Of a DNA stretch of 64,000 bases, positions 12,121 through 24,089 are shown piece after piece. Source of the stretch: Siphonodentalium dalli (Eukaryota; Mollusca; Scaphopoda; Gadilida; Siphonodentaliidae); NCBI GenBank assembly GCA_032622095.1, contig CP136067.1, forward strand, positions 49,453,899 through 49,517,898, in the 5' to 3' direction. The notes beneath the pieces were generated by a model. That model had not been told where the DNA came from. It worked only from the letters and a program-made list of their open reading frames with translations, and made no database searches. Both the position numbers and the translations under genes were made by a program. Position 1 is the stretch's first letter. Each line of letters begins with the position of its first letter.

Positions 12121-13470
12121 TAATTCGTTCTAGCGAGTTTTTGGTGTTCAATGGCGATAAATGGTGACCAGATTAATTCACTTGAACCATTATATCTTCT
12201 AAGCTGTCATATGTATATCGGGACGGGAATCAGGACATTCATATAGTCAACTAGTTATATAGAAAAGAGCATTGAAAGTATATTTATCATTCTACTTAAG
12301 AGATACATATATTCGTGCACAAGCAGGAAACTTGAACAGTCAGAGAGGATGGCATGTTAGAATGGCTCATGTATTATAATACAATTGAGTCTGACCCATT
12401 CAAGATATTTTCCACAAAACAAAATATAATTTGTCAAGAGAGATGGACATGCAGAGAAGGCCTGGTAAAAATAGTGGTCACCGATTGTGAAGTCAAATAC
12501 AGTTTCTTCTAAGATAAAAGAAACACAGTCAGTAGCGCATGACTTTTCGGGATCGTCCAATACTAGCATCTGATACATTGATTCTTTCATTTTTAGAACA
12601 GATTCTTAGCCAAACATAAACAAATTAAAATATCGCTCTGTGTGGTCACATGTAGCTGATATATAGCAACATTTCTTTTAAACTGGGAATAATTAGCCAA
12701 CATAGCACCATGCAGAGGAGCACCTGGACATTTCTTTAAAACATCTATGTCTTCGTCGAGATCAAATTCTTAGTTCTAACCCACTAGATTGATTTATATA
12801 TCTCTATGTGAAACACAATTGTCGTCGTTTATTATTGCAAAGTAATGTGTTTATGATGTTCATGTTTGATCCCAATACAAAATATTATAAAACAAAAATA
12901 AACAAACAAACAAACTTCAATTCCAGCCACATCGACTGTATACGATTTAAAAAAAAATGATAACATATGAAGTACAGTAAAGCTCTAATTAATCGACCTC
13001 TTAACGACAGCAGAATTATGGGTAACTTTTCAGGCGAGAGCTTTCCGATGAATGGCAACAAGCCATATTTCCGACTAAATCCTGAAAAGTTACCGATAAT
13101 TATGCTGTGGTTAAGAGGTCGATTAATTAGAGCATTACTGTACGCGAAGCTGTAAATAAGTAGCTACTTCTTTATTGATGAGACGAATTAATCTCGATAA
13201 ACAAAATGACTATCACTCCGACATGGTGAGCCACTACTTATAATCCACATATAAGAATGGCGTTTTGTGATGCCATTTGGATATAAAATTTATGAGAATA
13301 CGTGTAACACTTTGAGCAAAAGTGTTCTATATTTCCACAAAATGTCCACAGCTGAGTGCTGTAACACATTGAGCAAGAGTATTCTCTATTCCCACAAAAT
13401 GTCCACATCAGATCGATGGTTTTACACCACTTGAACCTGGGCAACGCCTTGTAACCCTGCTAGTATATCG
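12120..13470. repeat. Segmental duplication, copy A (partner 31025-31930)
   Basis: Collinear similarity to 31025-31930: tctccata(a)ttcgttct, gaaa(a)agcattgaaagtatatttatcattct, gatggcatgt(t/c)agaatggctcatgtatt, gtgagccactacttataatcc and aacctgggcaacgcc all occur in the same order in both. This copy also contains the hairpin MITE at 12975-13140, which is absent from the partner. No coding sequence was recognised in either. Confidence 0.8.
12975..13140. mobile_element. Hairpin MITE copy 1 (TA target)
   Basis: An element starting cagtaaagctctaatt and ending aattagagcattactg, flanked by TA on both sides. Its arms are inverted copies of each other. Part of the left arm is missing compared with the 15164 and 15518 copies, so the fold is shorter. 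The paralogous sequence at 31709-31710 (aagtactcgc) is an empty site containing a single TA. That confirms both the element's borders and the TA duplication. TA duplication points to Tc1/mariner-type mobilisation. Confidence 0.85.
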
Positions 13471-13580
13471 ATACAAACAGATGCAGATAAGAGCAGGATA
13501 CATTAAATTTTGTGCTTCTTGACTATTCTTTTATGATAAGGATCTCCTTTGGTGATAATGACACGTATTTCAGCCGTGCA

Positions 13581-13644
13581 TTGGTATATTTACCACCATT
13601 GATTGTTAAACATTGGTATATTTACCACCATTGATTGTTAAACA
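13581..13644. repeat. Perfect 2 x 32-bp tandem repeat
   Basis: The unit ttggtatatttaccaccatt plus gattgttaaaca occurs twice head to tail (13581 and 13613) without mismatch, a recent duplication. Confidence 0.85.
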
Positions 13645-13785
13645 TTTGTTAACGAGCTTAGACTGGGGAGCTCGTGGCTGCGTGGTTAGAGCGATATCTG
13701 TTTTCTTATGTACCATGGCTTTTGGCTGAGAATAAAGCATTTCTTATTACCTTACTCGTAATATTGTCAACCCAGAATTATACGG

Positions 13786-14103
13786 TTGTTGACCGCCCAC
13801 CAGTTACTCAACAAGTACCCACCAGCTGCGCAGTTGAAAGGGAAAACAATGACAAATGCATGTCAAAAATGGGAATCCGAAATAGCCGAAAAGATAGAAA
13901 ATTGGGAAGAATATTTGAGCATGCCCTTTAAAATGACAACCGATACGATATTACAGTGGCTCCAATTCAGAATAATCACGCGAATTATTAGTACCAATAA
14001 ATTTCTGAAGGTGGCTAACCTTCGAGTCGACCATTTCTACAATCGCTGTCATAATGTACAGGAAACCATTTCATTTACTGTCCCCATGTACAAACCTTTA
14101 TGA
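13786..14103 (+). pseudogene. Non-LTR retrotransposon ORF2 tail fragment (L1/Tx1-like zf-RVT region)
   Basis: A 105-aa frame reads WESEIAEKIENWEEYLSMP, then FKMTTDTILQWLQFRI, STNKFL and NVQETISFTVPMYKPL. This order (K-x-T-x-D-T-x-LQWLQ-x-RI, then a cysteine-containing segment ending in ETIxH-like text) is the zinc-binding tail of L1/Tx1-type ORF2 proteins. The usual cysteines are mostly gone: one Cys remains before NVQETIS, and the His/Cys after it are replaced. Nothing of the reverse transcriptase precedes it. I read it as a decayed 5'-truncated copy. Confidence 0.65.
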
Positions 14104-15163
14104 AGGAAATGTAAATATGGACAAGAAATAACCAATTTCCCATAGATATAACAAAGAAGAATATTATTATCAGTTTAGATCACGAATACAGAAAATCAAA
14201 AAGTAACCTCTTCTTACTACTGATGATCCAGTATATATAGGACCAATTCACGCCCACACAACTGCCGCTTCGCCCGTTCCTTTGCGATCTTCAATTTAGG
14301 TATGAATGAGAGAGATACAACGCAGTCCGCTCTTCCGTGTCCTGGATTGAGAGCATGTACGCGTGCATGTATTTTGTCTTTTGTCCCTTGTTATTCTTTA
14401 AATTTTTTTAAAACAAAACAAAACAGCTGCGCAGTTATGGCCCCTAGCAACGTTGAGTAATAAATTGACTAAATTATTTCTACTTAACGAGTTGAGTAAA
14501 ATTGTACTGAACGCTGAAAGCGAAATCGGTCAACAACCGATTGATTTTGCTCAGTTGACTGAAAAATGTGGATTTCTCAGTTAAGAAAAGGAGTTGGCTA
14601 GGAATCAGTGTTGTTAGAACTCTCGAAACTGAACTGGATCATATATCCAAGATCAGCGACCGAATCAGATTATGAATATCGGGAAACTTATGAAATTCCA
14701 CATATAGTATCCGAAAATAGTCTGTTGGAAGATATTAAATTATTCTGTGATATATTTTATTCATATAGTTCATATGTCTGGATTGTTTGTGTCCATGAAA
14801 TTAAAACCCCGGCCTCAAAATGTTTACTCTTTAATGAGGCGATGAACGTATGAAGTTCCGACATACCTAGCGGCCATATCCTCCCATCTCAATGTTGCAT
14901 TTATAATCCAAAATAATGTTGAATGTAGATATTAAACATCTCGAAATGACTACACTTAGATATGCAGTGTTTAAATAGAGTTATTGTTTCTAGAACTTTT
15001 AATCACGTGTTGATTAAATCCGCGAATCGCATACCATGGTTTGTCATTGTTGAGTACTCGTTGCTCAACCGTTGAATACAAACCGCTCAACATATTATCA
15101 CTCAACGTGTTGAGTAGAGATTTTACTCAACAGAGTCGTACCTAGACGCATAAATACAATGTA
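14104..15163. other. No gene; clustered TTGAGTA/ACTCAAC motifs
   Basis: The motif gttgagta or its complement occurs at about 14452, 14491, 15048, 15098 and 15124, in both orientations at the two ends of the stretch. It may be the remains of an inverted-repeat element, but I could not place ends or a target duplication. An 81-aa frame at 14608-14853 has no ATG start and no recognisable content. Confidence 0.4.
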
Positions 15164-15375
15164 CAGTAATGCCATAAGTAATCGGTTACATAACCACAGC
15201 AGAATTATGGGCAATTTTCAGGATTTAGTCGGAAATATGGCTTGTTGCCATTCATCGGAAAGCTCTCGACGAGAGCTTTCCGATGAATGGCAACAAGCCA
15301 TATTTCCGACTAAATCCTGAAAAGTTACCCATAGTTCTGCTGTGGTTATGGAGTCGATTACTTAGGGCATTACTG
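15164..15375. mobile_element. Hairpin MITE copy 2 (TA target)
   Basis: A 212-bp near-perfect palindrome starting cagtaatgccataagtaatc and ending gggcattactg, with TA on each side. The arms (about 100 bp each) contain ccacagcagaattatggg, ggatttagtcggaaatat and ggcttgttgccattc, and fold at tctcgacgaga. There is no coding capacity. Transcription through it would give a long hairpin RNA. Confidence 0.9.
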
Positions 15376-15517
15376 TAGGTACCTGTTGTGTTGGGAAAGC
15401 GCGAGTTAGTGCGGGGTGTGTCCCTGTGTGCGCATATCGCGCCGCTCTCGTGAAGCGTTTATAAAACGGCAACACGCATTCGGCTCGGCATGGCTAAACA
15501 ACAGGGGTAATAGTGTA

Positions 15518-15728
15518 CAATAATGCCCTAAAATCGACTCCTTAACCACAGCAGAATTATGGGTAATTTTTCATGATTTAGTCGGAAATATGGCTTGTTG
15601 CCATTCATCGGAAAGCTGTCAGTGAGCGCTTTCCGGTGAATGGCAACAAGCCATATTTCCGACTAAATCCTGAAAAAATACCCATAATTCTGCTGTGGTT
15701 AAGGAGTCGATTATTTAGGGCATTACTG
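15518..15728. mobile_element. Hairpin MITE copy 3 (TA target)
   Basis: Same family as the element 140 bp upstream: it starts caataatgccctaaaatcg, ends gggcattactg, is flanked by TA, and its arms pair over about 95 bp around the loop ctgtcagtgagcg. Differences from copy 2 are scattered point changes, so these are separate insertions or an old local duplication. Confidence 0.9.
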
Positions 15729-15730
15729 TA

Positions 15731-16835
15731 ACTGTTAAAGGGCTATAGAGACTGGCGTGACTAAGCGCTATATATACAATTCTGTATTCTCTTCAAATTG
15801 TAAATACAGGTATGGAGAAAAATATTTAAAATATACACATTATTTATACAGTAGCAAGTGGACTCCTGGTGAACAATTATTCATAACTATTTATGTACTG
15901 AGGCCAACACAAGTATTATAAATGAATCCGCAGGTATGTATAAATAATTTAAGTTTAACTATCACCATATCATATACGTATATATCTTATTTTAAACAGT
16001 GAAATGATAATTCGTTCACGCTCACTGAAGCAAGCACATTTTAAGCAATGGACAATCGTATACTGAGTCCGTGCATCCATAAATCTGATATATCTATTCG
16101 CCAGTACCAGTAATCGTATGGTCACAAATACAATTTCGGAGGAAGTGCATTGATTGTTCCAATGTAATTGTAGAACTGTTGATCCAATGTAATGGTAGAT
16201 CTGTTATGTGTCAATATTCGAGAACCCATGTTCAGAGTGATTCGCTTCCCAACTCTCGATAGCCGCTGTGGGTATTTCGTGGATAAGATAATCGAGGTCT
16301 GGGCTATAGACGATGTTGGCGCGGGTTCTAATCGGAACCGATCTTCAAGCTTGATCTGAGTTGAGGGACATCTGAAGAGCCATTCCGAATTCTACGATTT
16401 GTTCATAAACATTATGCGTTAGTTGCAATGCATGTAAGAAAAAAATGAAATAAATACACATAAAACATGGTCTATTCCCAATATGTTATGAAACATCACC
16501 AATAAATGTAAAAAGCTTGTTTATTGCTTGCTTGTTTTATTGTTTAAGTCTTTCCTAGTTTGCATGTTATATAGTGATGTTTTATTCAATAACATATGAT
16601 GATATTTTAATTTGATTTATTTCATTATTTATTCCTATGGGATCAAATTGGTTGGAACCTAAAAATTGTAACCAGATGTAATCGAAAAGTAATCAGTTAC
16701 ATTTTACTAAGTAATTGTAATCGAAATCGATTACATTTAAAAAAAATATAATCAGTAATCGTAATCATGTAGATCAAAAGTAGCTGCAATGGTAATCGAT
16801 TACATTGACTGATTCCGATCGATACATGGACAGGC
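15731..16835. other. No gene; satellite-leader fragment and GTAATCGATTAC-rich stretch
   Basis: Bases 16000-16094 match the satellite leader at 16836-16940 (cgttcacgctcactgaagca, tgagtccgtgc, tccat(a)aaatctgatatat), so a truncated leader sits upstream of the main array. From 16660 to 16805 there are several overlapping copies of gtaatcgattac and its parts. Nothing coding. Confidence 0.5.
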
Positions 16836-18795
16836 ATGTCGGTAGGTAATGAGAACGTGTTCACGCTCACTGAAGCAAGCACAAATGAAGCAACGAACAT
16901 TCATTCTGAGTCCGTGCCTCCATATAAATCTCATATATATTTTGAAGACCTCTGGCTGTCTGTCTGTAGGTTTGTTTGTCTGAAATTTATACAAATCTAC
17001 GATTCTCGACCGATCGGGACGAAACTTGGTACGTGCGTGTAGTTTGACCAGGCGGTCGACGTTGTCGTATTGGCGAGCCCGTGCGACGCCAGCTTCGCGC
17101 ATGCGCATACGAGATCTCGGAAACGGGTGGAGCTATCGACTTGAAATTTGCTATGTGAATGTATCTTGCCCCGGATACGAATTTTATCGGGTCGCCGAGC
17201 CCGTGCGACGCAAGCTTCGCGCATGCGCAGGCCAGATCTCGGAAACGGGTGGAGCTATCGACTTGAAATTTGGTATGTGAATGTATCTTGCCCCTGATAC
17301 GAATTTTATCTGGTCGCCGAGCCCGTGCGACGCAAGCTTCGCGCATTTGCAGACCAGATCTTGGAACGGGTGGAGCTATCGACTTGAAATTTGGTTTTTG
17401 AATAGCCCGGACAACGTCGGGCTCATCGGCTAGTCTCATATATATTTTGAAGGCCTCTGTCTGTCTGTCTGTATGTCTGTCTGTATGTCATTTATACAAA
17501 TCAACGATTCTCAACCGATCGGGACGAAACTTGGTACGTGTATGTAGTTTGACCAGGCGGTCGTCGTTGTCGTATTGACGAGCCCTTGCGGCGCCCGCTT
17601 CACCCATGCGCAGACGAGATCTCGGAAACGGGTGGAGCTATCGGCTTAAAAATTGCTATGTGAATGTATCTTGCCCCGGATACGAATTGTATCGGGTCGC
17701 CGAGCCCGTGCGACGCCAGCTTCGCGCATGCGCAGACGAGATCTCGGAAACGGGTGGACCTATCGACTTGAAATTTGGTATGTGAATGTATCTTGCCCCG
17801 GATACGAATTTATCGGGTCGCCGAGCCAGTGCGACGCCAGCTTCGCACATTCGCAGACCAGCTCTCGGAAACGGGTGGAGCTATCGACTTGAAATTTGGT
17901 TTTTGAATAGGACAAACGTCGGGCTGGGTAGAGCTATCGACTTGAAATTTGGTTTTTGAATAGCCCGGACAACGTCGGGCTCATCGGCTATCTCTCATAT
18001 ATATTTTGAAGACCTCTGTCTGTCTGTATGTTTGTCTGTCATTTATACAAATCTACGATTCTCAACCGATCTGGACGAAACTTGGTACGTGTGTGTAGTT
18101 TGACCAGGCGGTCGTCATTGTCGTATTGGCGAGCCCGTGCGACGCCCGTGCAGCGCATGAGCAGACGAGATCTCGGAAACGGGTGGAGCTATCGACTTAA
18201 AATTTGCTATGTGAATGTATCTTGCCCCGAATACGAATTGTATCGGGTCGCCGAGCCCGTGCGACGCCAGCTTCGCGCATGCCCAGACGAGATCTCGGAA
18301 ACGGGTGGAGCTATCGACTTGAAATTTGGTATGTGAATGTATCTTGCCCCGGATACGAATTGTATCGGGTCGCCGAGCCCGTGCGACGCCAGCTTCGCGC
18401 ATGCGCAGACGAGATCTCGGAAACGGATGGAGCTATCGACTTGAAATTTGGTATGTGAATGTATCTTGCCCCGGATACGAATTTTATCGGGTCGGTGAGC
18501 CCGTGCGACACCAGCTTCGCGCATGCGCAGATGAGATCTCGGAAACGGGTGGAGCTATCGACTTGAAATTTGGTATGTGAATGTATCTTGCCCCGGATAC
18601 GAATTTTATCGGGTCGCCGAGCCCGTCCGACGCCATCTTCGCGCATGCGCAGACCAGATCTCGGAAACGGGTAGAGCTATCGACTTGAAATTTGGTTTTT
18701 GAATAGCCCGGACAACGTCGGGCTGGGTAGAGCTATCGACTTGAAATTTGGTTTTTGAATATCCCGGACAACGTCGGGCTCATCGGCTAGTCTGA
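16836..18795. repeat. 122-bp satellite in three higher-order blocks
   Basis: The basic unit is 122 bp (gagcccgtgcgacgcc, then cttcgcgcatgcgcagac, gatctcggaaacgggtggag, cttgaaatttggtatgtg and cttgccccggatacgaat). Copies start at about 17075, 17197, 17319, 17579, 17702, 17823, 18131, 18254, 18376, 18498 and 18620. Blocks open with a leader (tctcatatatattttgaag, a gtct microsatellite, then gggacgaaacttggtacgtg) at about 16929, 17434 and 17993. They close with ttgaatagcccggacaacgt cgggct, which carries an AGCCCG/CGGGCT hairpin. Both strands are open over 60-150 codons because the unit, at 122 bp, shifts frame each copy; these frames are not genes. Confidence 0.9.
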
Positions 18796-19084
18796 TATAT
18801 TTACATGTATGTACGCGCAATCATATATTCGATTCAATTGTTATATATTTGTACCGTGAAGTACTACAGTAACATGTAACATATATCAACATTTCAAAAA
18901 TGTTTGGCAATATAGTATAGCCGAGATAGGTGAATTGGAAAGGGGTTAAACAACAACCTCAGTAACTTTAAATAAGTTTGCTCCCCCTTTGTTTCGCGCC
19001 CCTCTCCATTAAACTTTTAGGTATTAAAAATAAAATAAAATTGGTTTTGAACTTTTTCCTATATACATGTATTTAACCAAGTTA

Positions 19085-19325
19085 GGATTTGATCAAAACC
19101 AAAACTGGTTTGATATATGAAACCAATTTTGGTTTTGATCAAAACCAATTTTGGTTTTGATCAAAAATTTCAAAACCAATTTTATATTGGTTACATATAT
19201 GGGACAAAGTTTAAAACCAATTTTGGTTTTGATCAAAACCAAATACTCCGACAATTTGGTTTTGTTAAAAACCAAAATTTGTTTTTAAAATTTTGATCAA
19301 AACCAAATTGTATAAGAATTTGGTT
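19085..19325. repeat. Array of self-complementary TTGGTTTTGATCAAAACCAA units
   Basis: The palindrome ggttttgatcaaaacc and its parts are repeated about ten times, in perfect or broken form, within 240 bp (clear copies around 19090, 19130, 19150 and 19224). Each unit is its own reverse complement, so the array can fold in many registers. No coding potential. Confidence 0.8.
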
Positions 19326-20065
19326 TTGAACTTTTACCCATATATGCGACCAATATAACTCATTCTTTCCCTTAAAAGGAATTTATGACTCGAGTCACAA
19401 ATTAATTTTCTTTATAATTACCATGTTGTTGCATCATTCAAAGAGCACATGCGTGTATTTTGCACTAATCCATAGCTCAAATTCATTCATTTGTTCAGGG
19501 CTAAAAATGAATTTAATTTTGCGAGAAACAAACGTAAATAGCTTCCACAAGGGAGCTTTGTTCTACATGATGCCGATCCAGGGTGGGATCAAGACACCTT
19601 TGAGCCTCAGTGTTTACACACGCTCAAATTGTTATAGGGATTTTACTAAAGGAGCCCGACTGAATTTAATTACTACTGCCTCTGGAAATGAAGGGAAATG
19701 TGAGATACGGTTTGCAGATAGACGCGCGTGCGTCTACGCAATGGGAGTTCAATAGGGTCGCCCAATGACACAATGAAGCTTGCGCGGGTTGGGAAACACA
19801 TTACACATCAGAGCTTAGTTTTCTAAGTGAAGCGAACATATGACACATTGTTACTAATCCGCCTGTTGCGTAACGTAAAATGTGTAATTATGCCACCTCG
19901 CCGCGCAATTCTATGTCGAAATCAGCAGCCGTTGATCTGACAGCGAATGTTTCTGAATGTTTCTGAGACGTCACCGGTTGACCGTGTGTTCACTTTGCTG
20001 ACGTCGCTGTATTCGCGATCGAATGGGATAGGCTGACGCGACACAGCCACATACCAATATGTAAG
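19326..20065. other. No gene recognised; dispersed repeat fragment
   Basis: The segment 19420-19500 (ccatgttgttgcatcattc, agagcacatg, tagctcaaattcattcattt) recurs at 53745-53825. A 110-aa + frame at 19423-19755 overlaps it and has no family resemblance, so I do not call it a gene. Confidence 0.45.
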
Positions 20066-20069
20066 TTAA

Positions 20070-20506
20070 AGGTACTCAATCCGATTCGACGGTCCCCATA
20101 TCATCAGATTCCAACAACAACAATTTTTTTGGAAATTCCGCTTCAGTTTTCAGAATCGATTAATTGCCCAAAAATAATGCTAACCACAGTCAACTATAGT
20201 ATAAAATTTCCCAAAACCTGTTATTTATCAACGTTTTGTTCAACGAAATTTTGCCAGTTGTCAAATATATTACACAAAAAAGCCACTGGGTTTTAGAGGT
20301 ATCTACCTTCATCCGCTATCTGATCAGATAAGTTCTTCTCGTCGACAGTTTACTGGGCCACTTAAAATTAAAATAATAGATTTCAACCATCGATATCTGA
20401 TCACTCCTAGCTTTGATGGGTGGGTTCCTCGACTCGAATCAAATATTTTTTACCCCCGAAGCCAAGGAAATAGTAATTTGCGAGCGCTAATTCGGATTGA
20501 GTACCT
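20070..20506. mobile_element. TTAA-flanked MITE, copy 1
   Basis: A 437-bp element with 17-bp inverted ends (left aggtactcaatccgatt; right ends aattcggattgagtacct), bounded on both sides by TTAA (20066-20069, 20507-20510). No ORF. TTAA targets are typical of piggyBac and Kolobok transposases, either of which could have moved it. An inverted, more diverged copy is at 47238-47680. Confidence 0.85.
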
Positions 20507-20708
20507 TTAAACTGTATGTTTTAACTAGAAGAGTTCAAGTTGATGTGCATTCACAGCCGCCTGGCTGGTTCAAAACTTAGAATAGGGCGCTTTGATAAAA
20601 TTGAGCTTTATTGTCATTTTCATTCTAAGGTTTAAATTGCATTTTGCAGCGCAGCCCCATGTACTAATCTACTTGTATAATGAAAATCAGATAGCAGTTG
20701 ATATGCCT

Positions 20709-23700
20709 TCACGGTCTCTCACTCTCAGTAGATTCAAAGTAAATATGAAGTGCATTACACATTACTGAATTTGTATTAGAAACAACATGGGATGCTCCGC
20801 TAAGCCTATCTTTAATATAAATTTCACAATTTAGGTCTTTCAATGTTGATACTAAGGATTCGCGTTGTCTATAGAATAATGGGCAACAGACTATGTAGTG
20901 CCCCGTATCCTCATAAGCATAAACACAACTACAGCTTGGATAATCAATTAGAAACCTTTCATACTTATGAGCATTCAGATCAGCACAGCCTATGCGCAAT
21001 TTAACATGTATTATTTGTTTATATCTGTTCCCTTCATAATAGACTTTGGGCACCACTGCATCGATTCTAGTCAAGTCAGATTTTAATTTAGATAGAGAAT
21101 TTGTATTTAGGATATCAGTGTCCACATTGTTCCTCAGTCTCACACCAGAAGGAAAGAATGAGTTATAGAAACTTTTCAGATTCCATTCGAATTCAATTAA
21201 TTTATCCACTCGAAAAAAGTAAATCGCATGTATCGGAGACAAGTCTTGGAATCTTCAGATAGAGATACCTTGGACAAAGCCTATTCACAAGTTTAAACAT
21301 TATAATGGTTTTCCTACGTTCTCGTCTTAGAATTAAGGGAGCAAAGCTAGTTTCATTGTATATTAGATTATGACTGATACCACTAACTGCTCCACAAGAC
21401 CACCAAGACCACCAAGGTATAACATTTCCAACTGAGTACATTTTGTCGAAGAGCAATTGCTCCAAACTGCATCCGCATTATCAAATAGAGGTAAGATGAA
21501 AGACCTGTATATGTTCAGTAGGGCCGATCTCGATAGGCGATATTTAGAACTTCTATAAATGTTTATTATGGGTGCAACCTTGTTAAAAATATTATCAATA
21601 TGGATATCCCAATTGACAATTTCCACTCCTGCTAAAAGTGAAACCCAAGTGTTTGTGTTCATCTACACCCTGTATCGGTTGATCACATAAAAACAATACT
21701 GGATGACCATCCACTCCGATTGTCAAGGTTTTAGTGTTGGCATGGCTAAAATTAACTTGCCATTTCTTTGCCCAGTCTCCATTGCGGAAAAGGTCAGCGG
21801 CCATAACTTCATTGTCTCTAGGCAAAAATAAACAGGTATCATCTGCATAAACTCTAATGTTAAGATTCTATACCCGATACTATGCCGTTGATGTAAATAT
21901 TAAAAAGGAGGGTCCCAATACGGAGCCTTGTATAGTACTATTCTTTCTATTAATTACTGTGGATTGAGTTCTATAGTTACGATATTTAACAAACCATGGT
22001 AGTAATTAACAACGGATACCAATTGCTTTTAATTTATTTATAAGACCTATGTGCCAAACTCTGTCAAACGCCTATTTGAACACCACATTCTCAAACACTT
22101 TACTAAGTTTACTAGTCAGAGATACTGGCCCATAATTACCGTTTTCATTCACAGAGCCTTTCTTATGTATAGGAGTTACGTTAGTATGCTTCCATGTTTG
22201 TGGGAAATGTGATTCACCAAGAAAAACATTAAATAATCTAGTTGGAGGTTCTGCCAGTACAAAGGAAAAAGTTGCAGTACCATATTGCTCACGTTATCAG
22301 GCCCAGAAGCTTTACCAGTTTCAAGTAAATTTAGAATCTGATTGACATCTTCGACAGTCACTTCCAGACACTTACTGTTAAAATGTATGTCTGGTAACGG
22401 AAGCGGGTCGCCAATAGACGCACCCTGTTCAACAAAATAGTTGTTTAGAATATTAGGTATTTCAGAAGCATCACTGATTAGATTATTGGATTCATTCAAC
22501 GGTGGGAAATTACTATGGGTATTTTGAGTCCTTTTCATAAAATCATTCGCTAGCCTCCACCATTGTTTATTATTGAAATGTCCAGTTGAAACTGATAGGT
22601 CTAACTTCTGGTCATATTCTAATTTCGCTTTCTGATTGCGCCAATTGTCTCATTTCGTGCTATCCTGGAGATCCCCCAGCTATCAGCATTATTATTTTGT
22701 TTGCTAATTTGTGGGCCATATCCCCTTTTTTTTAAAGTCATGTGTGATCCAAGATTTATCATAACTCTTTACTGTAACAACTTTATTTGGAACAAACCTG
22801 TCAGTTGTCTCCGTGATATAAGAAACCCACTTTCTCGGCCACATCAGTAGATTTAGTCTGAAAAATATTGTCCCAATTTACACTAGTAAATGCTAGCTTC
22901 ATACCTTCAAAGTCCCTATGTGCATTTAAAAGAAGGAATGTGTGTATTAGGCTCTTTAAAGGGGTACTGTACGCCATTTTCAATACATTTCCGGTGATAA
23001 CAACGATCTACTATCGATACTATATAGAAACATAAGTAATTTGAGTCGAAGATGTATTCTGTAAACGCTCAGGTTAATAGGCTATCTTAAAATTTAATAA
23101 TTTAAAAGTTAATAATTTAATATAAATTGAATTTATGGCTGGAGCCATAAAATTGCGTAAATTAAAATACGAATTTCCGTGTACAAAACGTAATCAAATT
23201 ATAATTGAGGGATACTGGATTAGTAAACCCATTGCACACACGATCGTTTGAAACATTATGCTTATACGAGAGAAAACTCAAGCCACTCATTGACTAGTGA
23301 CGATACAATAACTTAAATGAGTATATGGGACTACAATGCATATAATATAATTTTTATTTGATTCATTTGGTTGAAAACTGTACAAAATTACTCGACAACG
23401 ACAATTTGTATTTTTGCATTCCGGTAAATTTGCCATCCGTAACACTACTTCGTACTTTCAAAGAATGGAAGAGTTGTTACCTTATTCTCCGACTCGGGGA
23501 TTATAGAAACCAACAACAACATCTTGGGTACAGTACCCATTTAAGAGTCACCAATGTAGCACACTAATCATTGCAGAAATGTGCCGATATAGAGCAGTCT
23601 TTTATCATATTTTCGCATGAGCTGAGGACCAAGTCTATCAGTAACACGTGTTGCAGTTTTTACAAATTGCTTTAGACCACACGATACTTCTTGCATTTTT

Positions 23701-23822
23701 ATTGTTGGATGTTTTTTTTGTAGACGATCTGCATTAAAATCCAAAACTATTATGCATTTACATGTAACATTTCCCCTTGCTAGTGACATAGAGCTATATA
23801 TGAGACCCCAATAACTAATCAA
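20709..23822 (-). pseudogene. Non-LTR retrotransposon EN-RT polyprotein, decayed (jockey/CR1-like)
   Basis: Read on the minus strand, the remnants follow the order of a LINE ORF2. First is an endonuclease tail with IIVLDFNAD and FVKTATRVTD (23822-23568). It is interrupted by the MITE at 23540-22960 and resumes before ESNNLISDASEIPNILNNYF and VNQILNLLETGKASGPDNVS (22538-22176). Then come reverse transcriptase pieces including an intact YADD catalytic motif near 21850, FLPRDNEVMAADLF and HKHLGFTFS (21825-21595). Last is a C-terminal part with KLRIGCADLNAHKYERFL and CSCVYAYEDTGHYIVCC (21242-20709), a cysteine/histidine tail seen in jockey-type elements. At least five frameshifts or stops break it. 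The 5' part of the endonuclease is missing, so it is immobile. Confidence 0.85.
22960..23540. mobile_element. TTAA-flanked MITE nested in the non-LTR retrotransposon
   Basis: The ends are inverted (left aggggtactgtacgcc; right ggtacagtacccat) and each is bordered by TTAA (22956-22959 and 23541-23544). It lies inside the endonuclease coding region of the surrounding retrotransposon, splitting ...GTFLQ-CATLVTL from SLIHTFLLLNAHRDFEG. It therefore inserted after that element arrived. No coding content was recognised. The termini differ from the 20070 family. Confidence 0.8.
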
Positions 23823-24089
23823 TGTAACTTTCCATGATACGAGACAATAACAAAATTACATATACAATAAAATACATTAAATGATATAAACAGAACATGA
23901 TGCACCCTGGTGCAAACGATACATGAAATATGTGACGATGCCTGCCAATTTATTCTTAACCGTGGTTCATATACAGTAGATATTTTATAAATAGCATACA
24001 TGTACAAGTAAGTAAGTATACGGGGCTGAAATATCACAGAAAGCGCTTAGTTGAGATAAGTCGACATTTGTTTATGTCTGTTTACATGA

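Noticed and set aside
13674..13931. 85-aa plus frame with a hydrophobic segment (FLITLLVILSTQ), considered as a signal or membrane exon
   Set aside because: It is out of frame with, and overlaps, the LINE tail fragment; there is no donor site and it has no homology I know.
16987..18646. Many open frames of 60-150 codons on both strands, sharing peptide phrases such as GGAIDLKFGM and REAGVARARRPD
   Set aside because: They follow the 122-bp satellite unit exactly, shift frame between copies and occur on both strands at once; the openness is a by-product of the repeat.
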